From the NCBI RefSeq assembly GCF_946479715.1, contig NZ_CAMLHF010000153.1, forward strand, positions 1 through 13,742: DNA of 13,742 nt, read 5' to 3'. Shown here one piece after another: positions 1 through 7,400 of this stretch (within the stretch, counting starts at the first letter, position 1; each line of letters opens with the position of its first letter). A program made the position numbers and the translations under genes. The DNA comes from an uncultured Pedobacter sp. (GTDB lineage: Bacteria; Bacteroidota; Bacteroidia; Sphingobacteriales; Sphingobacteriaceae). The notes beneath the pieces were generated by a model. That model was not told the DNA's origin. It did not search any database and saw only the letters and a list, made by a program, of their open reading frames with translations.

Positions 1-76
1 TGGTGATCCCGCTGGGATTCGAACCCAGGACCACTACATTAAAAGTGTAATGCTCTACCAGCTGAGCTACGGAATC
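1..76 (-). tRNA. tRNA-Lys (anticodon TTT), second copy in transcript order
   Basis: Read on the minus strand the sequence folds into a complete cloverleaf. The acceptor arms GATTCCG and CGGGATC pair over seven base pairs including one wobble. The D arm, a TTCGAAT T-loop and a seven-base anticodon loop CTTTTAA are all present. The anticodon TTT (plus-strand bases 41-43) reads the lysine codons AAA and AAG. The 3' CCA is encoded at plus-strand bases 1-3. The gene is identical over its full length to the copy at 116-191, and both are probably made from one precursor. No terminator is visible because the window ends at its 3' end. Confidence 0.97.
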
Positions 77-81
77 ATTTT

Positions 82-212
82 CTCATCAAACTAAAACCTC
101 AAATCCTGAAGTTTTTGGTGATCCCGCTGGGATTCGAACCCAGGACCACTACATTAAAAGTGTAATGCTCTACCAGCTGAGCTACGGAATCATGCTCCTT
201 TTGTTTGATGAG
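82..212. repeat. 10-bp inverted repeat flanking tRNA-Lys copy 116-191
   Basis: CTCATCAAAC at 82-91 and GTTTGATGAG at 203-212 are perfect reverse complements. They lie on either side of the promoter-proximal tRNA, one in its leader and one in the intergenic trailer. In the precursor RNA they could form a 10-bp helix that closes the tRNA into a stem. The base identity is seen directly; the RNA helix and any processing role are inferred. Confidence 0.55.
116..191 (-). tRNA. tRNA-Lys (anticodon TTT), first copy in transcript order
   Basis: This is an exact copy of the tRNA at 1-76, shifted by 115 bp, with the same acceptor stem, T-loop, anticodon loop (anticodon at plus-strand 156-158) and encoded CCA. 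It lies promoter-proximal: a candidate promoter sits at 217-248 and the 5' leader would be about 20 nt. The 39-bp spacer to the second copy (77-115) holds no promoter that I can see, so the pair is most likely cotranscribed and separated by RNase P and 3' trimming. Confidence 0.97.
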
Positions 213-216
213 GGTG

Positions 217-248
217 CAAAGATAGGATTATAAAATTATTCTGCTAAA
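217..248 (-). promoter_or_regulatory. Candidate promoter of the tRNA-Lys pair
   Basis: On the minus strand TATCTTTG (217-224) matches the Bacteroidota -7 consensus TAnnTTTG exactly. TTTA (245-248), one mismatch from the -33 element TTTG, lies 20 nt upstream. This places transcription start near 210-212, about 20 nt before the mature tRNA 5' end. The element pair, spacing and position agree, but no start site has been measured. Confidence 0.6.
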
Positions 249-339
249 TAAATTGAGAATTATTTTTAATTATTTTGAAGTATTTAGCTAACTCTTTAAT
301 TCTCATTACAGTGCGCTTTCTTACTTTCTGGAAATAATT

Positions 340-2277
340 TTATTTAATCCTTTTCATTACAATAGGATCGGGTATATCTACTATTAAAGGTACCTTTTCT
401 ACGGTAACAAAACTAGAGTCTAACCCAAAACCTCTTTTCTCTGAAATACTCAAAAGTTTCAATATTCTATGGTATGACATCGTAACTCGCTCAATAAATT
501 TTAAGCTGTTAGAGTTTGAAATGATCTTCTCTAACACAACAAATCTAAAGTCTCCTGGGATCTTTTGAGCTTTTAACGATTCATACTTACTAGTAATGTC
601 AATTTCACCGCTCTGCACCAATTCTTCCACCACTTTTCTGAATAATGCGTTAACCCTTTGTTCAACCCTAAAACCTAATCTAAAATCGATTCTAATCAAT
701 TTTCCCGGTATCATCTGGTCTACTTCATATTCTAAGGTATATGGCTCGTCAGTAACGTCTACGTGCAGCAACCAATAAACATCCGCTCTTTTAGGGTGTT
801 TCTGGATAATAGAGTAGATAACAGATGATTCAATCTCACTGTTAAAGTTCGCACTGGTAAGATAAACAAGGTTCGATGAATATTTGGCAATAGAGGCATC
901 AGCACTTATATTTTTAATCAGCTGATAGAAATCCTGAATGTCTACAAACTTCATATATCTGTTTCTAATTCTACGACCGTTGTGCCATGTCCACATAACC
1001 GAGAACAATGTCATACCTAGAATTAAGGTAAACCATCCACCGTGAAGAATTTTTGCCGCATTTCCCGCCAAAAATGTCAGCTCAATAACACCATAGATCA
1101 ACAAAAATATTCCTATTAAATACCTTGGTACTTTTTTTCTTATTAAGAATACAGAAACCAAAATAGTAGTCATTAACATGGCCACTGTGATAGACAAACC
1201 ATAAGCGGCCTCCATATTAACAGATTTCTGGAAAATCAGTACCACAATGATACAACCAACCATTAATATCCAGTTCATAGAAGGAACATACAATTGGCCT
1301 TTCTGCTCGCTCGGATAATTAATTTTAACCTTTGGCCAAAGGTTAAGCCTAACGGCCTCAGCAATCAATGTAAATGAACCCGATATAAGTGCCTGACTGG
1401 CAATAGCCGCCGCAACCGTTGCAATCGCAATACCGTATATCAGGAACCAATCCGGCATTAAATGATAGAAAGGATTTACATCACCCAGATGCTTACCTTG
1501 TAAACTCCATAACCAAACGCCCTGGCCCATATAGTTTAATATCAAACATATCTTTACATAGATCCAGCTAATCCTGATGTTAGAGCGCCCACAGTGACCT
1601 AAATCTGAATATAAAGCCTCAGCTCCAGTAGTACATAAAAACACCGCTCCAATAATTAAAAATGCCTCGGGGTTGGTAGTAAGAATATGATAAGCATAAT
1701 AAGGATTAATCGCCTTTAGTATCACAGGCAACTCCATAACATGCACAAAACCTAAAACAGCGATCATAGTAAACCACAACCACATAATAGGGCCAAAGGC
1801 CTTACCAACGAGCGATGTTCCGAATTGTTGCAAACCAAATAGAAAAATAATGATGGCCAGTACAATGGGGACAGTAGGCAGGTCATGATAAATAAGTCCC
1901 AAACCTTCAATGGCAGCAGAAACAGTAACTGCAGGGGTCATTATCCCATCGGCAAGTAAGGCGGCTCCACCAATCATAGCTGGTATGATCAGCCATTTGG
2001 CTTTGCGCTTAACTAAAGAGAAAAGAGAGAAAATCCCACCTTCACCTTTATTATCAGCCTGTAACGTAATAATAACGTATTTGATGGTGGTTTGTAAAGT
2101 AAGTGTCCACACTATACAGGATAAACCTCCTAAAATAAGATCTTGTGTAATCAGTCGATCTCCAATAATTGCTTTAAATACATATAAGGGAGAAGTACCA
2201 ATATCTCCATAGATAATACCTAAACTGATTAGTAATCCTGCAGCGCTTAGCTTTTGAATGTGTTTATGATGGCCCAT
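340..2277 (-). CDS. kup: Kup/HAK/KUP-family potassium uptake protein
   Basis: This is an inner-membrane, low-affinity K+ transporter that probably works as a K+/H+ symporter, as established for E. coli Kup. The 645-residue product is close to the usual length of about 620-660. The family signature GDIGTSPLYV starts at residue 24, just inside the first of about 12 hydrophobic segments, which run to roughly residue 435. A hydrophilic cytoplasmic C-terminal domain of about 200 residues follows, as in other Kup proteins. The ATG at 2275-2277 is followed at once by a short basic cytoplasmic stretch and helix 1, which supports this start. The gene follows the GH2 gene on the same strand, but a terminator and a candidate promoter lie between them, so it is probably transcribed separately. 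No clear terminator is seen downstream before the tRNAs. It is intact, with nothing odd in composition, and is a housekeeping neighbour rather than part of the carbohydrate locus. Confidence 0.95.
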   Translation of the reverse strand: MGHHKHIQKLSAAGLLISLGIIYGDIGTSPLYVFKAIIGDRLITQDLILGGLSCIVWTLTLQTTIKYVIITLQADNKGEGGIFSLFSLVKRKAKWLIIPAMIGGAALLADGIMTPAVTVSAAIEGLGLIYHDLPTVPIVLAIIIFLFGLQQFGTSLVGKAFGPIMWLWFTMIAVLGFVHVMELPVILKAINPYYAYHILTTNPEAFLIIGAVFLCTTGAEALYSDLGHCGRSNIRISWIYVKICLILNYMGQGVWLWSLQGKHLGDVNPFYHLMPDWFLIYGIAIATVAAAIASQALISGSFTLIAEAVRLNLWPKVKINYPSEQKGQLYVPSMNWILMVGCIIVVLIFQKSVNMEAAYGLSITVAMLMTTILVSVFLIRKKVPRYLIGIFLLIYGVIELTFLAGNAAKILHGGWFTLILGMTLFSVMWTWHNGRRIRNRYMKFVDIQDFYQLIKNISADASIAKYSSNLVYLTSANFNSEIESSVIYSIIQKHPKRADVYWLLHVDVTDEPYTLEYEVDQMIPGKLIRIDFRLGFRVEQRVNALFRKVVEELVQSGEIDITSKYESLKAQKIPGDFRFVVLEKIISNSNSLKFIERVTMSYHRILKLLSISEKRGFGLDSSFVTVEKVPLIVDIPDPIVMKRIK

Positions 2278-2297
2278 GGCTTTATAAAATATTGCGG

Positions 2298-2305
2298 CAA
2301 ATGTA
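2298..2305 (-). promoter_or_regulatory. Candidate -7 promoter element for kup
   Basis: TACATTTG on the minus strand matches the Bacteroidota -7 consensus TAnnTTTG exactly. It lies 20 bp upstream of the kup ATG, giving a short 5' leader. There is no convincing TTTG or TTG at -33; the expected place overlaps the T-tract of the upstream terminator. The call rests on one element and its position. Confidence 0.4.
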
Positions 2306-2321
2306 TGAATAATCTATAACG

Positions 2322-2372
2322 AAAAAACCCCGGCAGAAAATTAGCCGTAAAGCCAAGATTCTTACCGGGGTT
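2322..2372 (-). terminator. Rho-independent terminator after the GH2 gene
   Basis: On the minus strand AACCCCGG (2372-2365) pairs perfectly with CCGGGGTT (2333-2326) and is followed by a run of six T (2327-2322). It begins 35 bp past the GH2 stop codon. The 31-nt loop is unusually long and contains a second possible pairing, CGGC with GCCG (2347-2344 with 2334-2331), which would compete for part of the 3' arm. Orientation and T-tract fit termination of the GH2 transcript, separating it from kup. Confidence 0.7.
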
Positions 2373-2389
2373 AGGTGAAATAATCACCT
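2373..2389 (-). repeat. Small hairpin abutting the GH2 terminator
   Basis: AGGTGA (2373-2378) and TCACCT (2384-2389) form a 6-bp stem with a 5-nt loop. It is directly adjacent to the terminator stem and 18 nt after the GH2 stop codon. It could stack on the terminator helix and protect the mRNA 3' end; that role is inferred. Confidence 0.45.
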
Positions 2390-2407
2390 CTCCGTACAAA
2401 TCGTTTT

Positions 2408-4255
2408 TTATGGATTCATTTTAACAAGATCAGCATTGTAAAGTTTGTCTGTAATCCCTTTTAATTTGGCTGCAGGCACTTTAATTACTTTTCTGTCGTA
2501 AGTCATTAATCCATTAGTTTCTTGCTCAACATCAGTAGTTTGGGTATATACAGCTGCCGAAAGTCCTTTTTTAATTAATCCTTCCATCTCAGTCATAAAT
2601 GAAGCGTATTTATCAAATAGCTCATCTGCCGTCTTAAATGTCTGATATCCCCAGTTATCTTTTTCTTTCCAGGTATGTCCCGGTACAGGTAAACCTAAGC
2701 CACCATATTCACCTAAAACAATTGCGTGATTTGGGCCAAAAAGGTCAGGTCTAGGCATTCTGGGATTAGGATAATGGTGTAAATCAACAATATCGCCAGT
2801 TACAACATGGTTACCACCACTTGCACTGTTTACCAGGCGAGAAGGATCTTTTTCTTTAGTCCATTCCGCAATTTCTTTGGTTTTAAACTGACCCCAGGCT
2901 TCATTAAACGGAGTCCAGACAACAATACTAGGGAAGTTATGCAAGTCATCCATGATCTTGTTCCATTCCTTTCGGTATATCGCTTCAGATTCTGCAGAGC
3001 GATCTTTATCTGTACCACCCATTGTACCTAAATTAGGTTCCCATTGGTTACCTAAATCTCCACTTGGCATATCCTGCCATACCAAAATACCTTGTTTATC
3101 ACATTCATAATACCAGCGTGCAGGTTCCACTTTAATGTGCTTACGGATCATATTAAAGCCCATTTCTTTGGTTTTAATAATATCGAATTTCAAAGCCTCA
3201 TCAGTAGGGGCAGTGTATAAGCCATCTGGCCACCATCCCTGATCCAACGGTCCGTATTGAAACACAAACTTATCATTCAGCAACATTCTTTGAATGCCAT
3301 TAGCATCCGGACCCATTGATGATTTACGCATAGCGAAGTAACTCTTAACCTCATCAACTGGTTTTCCATTACGCACCAGCGCAACTTTTAAGTCGTATAA
3401 GAATGGGCTTGCAGGCGACCATAGTTTTGGATTCGCAATAACTAATGTAGCTGCCTCTGTAGCATCTACCTCTTGTTCAGAAACCTTAGATGTACCATCA
3501 AAAGCGGTGATTCTTAACTTATCACCGGCTTGTGCTGCTTGCACATCAGCAGAAACAGTTAAAGATTTAGCATCAATATCTGGTGTTTGTTTGGTCGAAG
3601 CGATATAGCTTTTGGCAACGCTTTCTAACCATACTGTTTGCCATATTCCGGTAACAGGTGTATACCAGATGCCTTCTGGTTTTATTTGTTGTTTACCTCT
3701 AGGTTGTGGCCCATTATCCGTTGGATCCCAAACACTAACAGTTAATTCTTGTTTGCCGCCTTTTTTTAAGAAAGGGGTGATGTCAAAAGAAAATGGATCA
3801 AATCCACCTTCATGTGTCCCAACTTTTTTGCCGTTTAAGTAGATTTCCGATTTCCAGTCTACCGCACCAAAATGCAATAAAATGGTATTTTTCATATTAG
3901 AAGGCACAGCAAAACTGGTCTGGTACCATAGCAGGCTATCTTTACCAACTGTTTTGCCTACACCAGATAAAGACGATTCAACTGCGAAAGGAACTAATAT
4001 TTTACCTTGATAAGCCTTAGGCTCACTTTCATTTTTGTGGTTGATTGAATAGTTCCATAAACCATTTAAATTTTTCCAGTTATTAGTGCGTACCAATTGT
4101 GGTCGTGGGTACTCAGGAAGTGGGTTTGCAGGATTTAATTTTTCCGCCCATGGCGTAGAGATCTTTCCGGGCACTGGTTTCCAGTTTTGTGATTGTGCTG
4201 ATGCGATCAGCGACTGGGAAAGGCATAGCCCGATTAAGTAAGAGAATAATTTCAT
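2408..4255 (-). CDS. Secreted glycoside hydrolase family 2 (beta-galactosidase/beta-glucuronidase-like)
   Basis: This enzyme is predicted to hydrolyse beta-linked sugars from the non-reducing end with retention, the usual GH2 chemistry. The 615-residue protein starts with a signal peptide (about residues 1-20, ending ASA before QSQNW) with no lipobox cysteine, so a soluble periplasmic enzyme is likely. A jelly-roll sugar-binding domain follows (about 45-215, including HFGAVDWKSEIYLNGKKVG), then an immunoglobulin-like domain (about 220-315) and a TIM barrel (about 320-600). The acid/base Glu is E452 in FNEAWG. The likely nucleophile is E516 in LGEYGG. It is near the length of beta-glucuronidases and much shorter than LacZ, with no extra C-terminal domain. 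The exact sugar cannot be read from sequence. It is divergent from the HTCS operon with a 196-bp shared promoter region, which suggests joint control and a role in the same glycan pathway. Confidence 0.9.
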   Translation of the reverse strand: MKLFSYLIGLCLSQSLIASAQSQNWKPVPGKISTPWAEKLNPANPLPEYPRPQLVRTNNWKNLNGLWNYSINHKNESEPKAYQGKILVPFAVESSLSGVGKTVGKDSLLWYQTSFAVPSNMKNTILLHFGAVDWKSEIYLNGKKVGTHEGGFDPFSFDITPFLKKGGKQELTVSVWDPTDNGPQPRGKQQIKPEGIWYTPVTGIWQTVWLESVAKSYIASTKQTPDIDAKSLTVSADVQAAQAGDKLRITAFDGTSKVSEQEVDATEAATLVIANPKLWSPASPFLYDLKVALVRNGKPVDEVKSYFAMRKSSMGPDANGIQRMLLNDKFVFQYGPLDQGWWPDGLYTAPTDEALKFDIIKTKEMGFNMIRKHIKVEPARWYYECDKQGILVWQDMPSGDLGNQWEPNLGTMGGTDKDRSAESEAIYRKEWNKIMDDLHNFPSIVVWTPFNEAWGQFKTKEIAEWTKEKDPSRLVNSASGGNHVVTGDIVDLHHYPNPRMPRPDLFGPNHAIVLGEYGGLGLPVPGHTWKEKDNWGYQTFKTADELFDKYASFMTEMEGLIKKGLSAAVYTQTTDVEQETNGLMTYDRKVIKVPAAKLKGITDKLYNADLVKMNP

Positions 4256-4451
4256 AAATGAATACTTGGTTTAATGATTTGTGTGTTCCTCCCTGCTTAA
4301 CAGGCCGAACGAATATTCAAATAAAGCAATTATGTTTTGACAAATCGGCTCAAAAATTATTCAAATCGTCGCAATTTGATTTGAAATTAATTAATTTGGC
4401 CCATTCAAGAACCCCCTGGTAATTGTAACGTTAACCATTTACAAACTAAAC
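4256..4451. promoter_or_regulatory. Divergent promoter region between GH2 and HTCS genes
   Basis: This AT-rich 196-bp region must contain the promoters of both flanking genes. CAAAT elements occur in the same orientation at 4318, 4341 and 4362, spaced 23 and 21 bp. The first and third are part of an exact 9-bp repeat TATTCAAAT (4314-4322 and 4358-4366); the second and third share CAAATCG. An inverted GATTTG lies at 4378-4383. A perfect 8-bp palindrome TAACGTTA lies at 4426-4433, and a short CCTG/CAGG hairpin at 4292-4304 in the GH2 leader. Imperfect -7 matches are TTAATTTG (4391-4398, plus) and TTTATTTG (4318-4325, minus). None is decisive. HTCS proteins commonly bind near such promoters, so the phased elements are candidate operators. 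Confidence 0.4.
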
Positions 4452-7400
4452 TTGAAAAAGCTAACCACAACTGCTCTTTTCCTATTTGTTTTTTTAAACC
4501 TTCTAAAGGCACAGCCTTATTATTTCAGGCACTATCAGGTAGAACAAGGTTTGTCTTACAACTCCGTATTTAGCATTGTACAAGACTCAAAAGGCTTTTT
4601 ATGGTTTGGAACAAAAGATGGTTTAAACAGGTTTGATGGGTATAGCTTTAAAGTGTTCCGTAGCAAGCCAGGCGATACCACCAGTCTCAGAAATAATGTG
4701 ATCAGGGCAATTTTTGAAGATACAAGAAAGCAACTTTGGGTAGGAACTTCAAACGGATTATATTGCTATAATGATACTACACAGCAATTTAAGTTAGTGC
4801 CAATAACCCTTAATAAAGGCGTTTGGGATATGAAGAGCCATGGTAACAACGATATATGTTTTATTGCCGATCGTAAACTCTATAAATATAACAGGACTAA
4901 GCACACCTTCGAAGAATTCAGTAAACATCAGGATTTTGAAGCTACGGCAACTACATTTTCAAGAGATGGAACATTATGGGTATCATCACCTGATGGATTA
5001 ATCAGAAAGTATAATAAAGCAAACGATAGCTTTACGTCGTTCAACCTTTTTAAAAATTCACCACCCGTTATCTCTCATTGGATAGATAAAATATACGCTA
5101 CAGCCTCTAATTCTATTTTAGTAGGAACTTCACATCAGGGCGTAAAACTGTTTGATCTGGCTACTTTAAGCTATAAGGATATTTTAACCTTTAATAAGGA
5201 TAAGACAAGCATTTATGCCAAGAACTTTATTCACAATAATGGAGATGAATATTGGGTAGCAACAGAATCTGGTGTATTTGTTTACAACTTAAAAACAGGG
5301 AAATATACTAACCTGCGTAAAAACCCAAACGATCGGTATGCTATATCAGATAATGCGGTTTATACCTTTGCTAAAGATAAAGAAGGAGGTATTTGGGTAG
5401 GTACTTACTTTGGTGGGGTTAATTACTATCCTAAACCATTTACCTTCTTCGATAAGTTTTTCCCGCAAAACAATAAACGATCACTTAGTGGAAGCGCCAT
5501 ACGTGAAATCTGTAACGATAAATTTGGAAACTTATGGGTGGGCACGGAGGATGCCGGGGTAAACAAGATTTCACCAAATGGCGATTTTACTGCCTTTATA
5601 CCTGATGGTTCTAAAACCAGTATCGCTCATACAAATATTCATGGTTTAAAAGCCATAGGCGATGAATTATGGATAGGCACGTATGAGCAGGGGCTGGACA
5701 TACTGGATATAAAATCAGGCAAGGTAATTAGGCATTACGACAAAGGAGATGCACCAAATGCCCTTAAAAGCAACTTTGTTGATTGCTTTTATCAGACCCG
5801 TTTAGGAGATATTCTGGTTGGTACTGCCGATGGATTGTATCGCTACAATAAAACCACACATGATTTTACCCTAATTAAAGAGGTTCCGCAAAATTTCCAT
5901 TATACGGCAATAACAGAAGATGCTGATGGCACTATCTGGACAGCAACAATAAGCGGTGGTCTTTTGTATTTTAACCCTAAAACGAATAAACATGGTTTCT
6001 ATATAAATGATGCTAAAAATGAAAATAGCTTAAGCGATAATTTTGTAAATGGGGTGTTCATCTCTGCTGATAAAACATTGTGGGTGACCACAGAGAATGG
6101 ATTAAACCAATTCAATCCTGTAGATAAAACCTTTAAGAGATTTGGCACTAAGGATGGCTTCCCCAGCGATGTTTTCTATAAAACAGAAGAGGATAAGGCA
6201 GGTAATTTATGGATCAGTTCCTCTAAAGGACTAATCTGTTATAACCCCAACACAAAGAAAATAAGGGTATACACTACAGCAAACGGATTGCTGAGCGATC
6301 AGTTCAATTATAACTCATCATTTCAGGATGCCGGCGGTCAGATCTATTTTGGCAGTGTAAATGGTTTGGTAAGTTTTAACCCTTCTCAATTTAAACAAAA
6401 CACCATTGTACCTCAGGTTTACATTACAGGGTTCCAGGTATTTAATCAGGAATTGTTGATCAATGCAGAAGGATCTCCGCTTAAAAAATCGATTTCCTAT
6501 ACAGATCAGATCAAACTTAAATACGATCAGTCCACCTTTAGTATTGATTTTGCAGCACTTGCGTATACCGATCACGAAACTGCAGAATATGCTTATAAGC
6601 TAGAAGGGGTTGATAAAGATTTTACCTACCTTAAAAAGAACAGGAGAGTGTTCTATACCAAACTAAGTCCAGGTAAATATACCTTTCTTGTTAAGGGTGC
6701 TAACAGTAGTGGCGTATGGAATGAAACACCAAGGGAACTGATCATAGAAATATCTCCTCCTTTTTGGTTAAGTGGCTGGTCTTATTTGTTTTACCTGTTG
6801 TTATCTATTGCTGCTGTTTATGCTTTAGTGGTATATACCAACAATAAAATTAAGCTTAGAAACAAGAGGAAGATAGAACAGCTGGAGAACCAAAAAGAAA
6901 GGGAAATCTATGAAGCTAAAATTGAATTCTTTACGCAGATAACGCATGAGATAAGAACACCATTAACCTTAATAAAAGGGCCATTAGAAACTGTCATAAA
7001 AAAATATGCTCCAGCTCCAGAGGTACTTAACTATCTGCTTACGATGGAAAAGAATGCCGACAGGCTGTTACATTTAACAAACCAGCTGCTCGATTTCAGA
7101 AAAATAGAGTCTAGGGAATATAGCCTTAACCTCATGAAAACTAACATCAGCGAAATTTTAAGAGAGCATTACCTAAGATTCAAAAACGCAGCTGAAGAAA
7201 AGCAGATCTACTTTCAACTCAATTTACCACAGACAGAGTTTTATAGCAACGCCGATGCCGAAGCACTTAATAAGATTTTAAGCAATTTACTAAGCAATGC
7301 TATTAAATATGCCGATAAAAGAGTTGATGTATTACTGGTTAGTCCTGAGCCTGAATCAAACCAGTACGCTATAGTAGTTAAAAACGATGGTTTTTTAATC

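Noticed and set aside
1..191. Regular 115-bp repetition that might suggest an array or mobile-element repeat
   Set aside because: The repeated unit is entirely a tRNA gene with a cloverleaf fold, and only two copies are present. There are no CRISPR-like spacers or integrase remnants.
1910..2212. 100-codon open frame on the plus strand inside kup
   Set aside because: It is antisense to a conserved membrane-protein gene, and its translation has no recognisable domain or signal. It is a shadow of the kup reading frame.
2278..2407. Possible riboswitch in front of kup (potassium transporters elsewhere can be controlled by c-di-AMP riboswitches)
   Set aside because: The structured segment is a terminator-type hairpin that starts 35 bp after the GH2 stop, and the candidate kup promoter lies downstream of it. 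No aptamer motif that I recognise is present.
4337..4363. TTGACA followed by TATTCA resembling an E. coli sigma70 promoter
   Set aside because: The spacing is 15 bp and Bacteroidota housekeeping promoters use TTTG/TAnnTTTG elements, so this match is probably coincidental.
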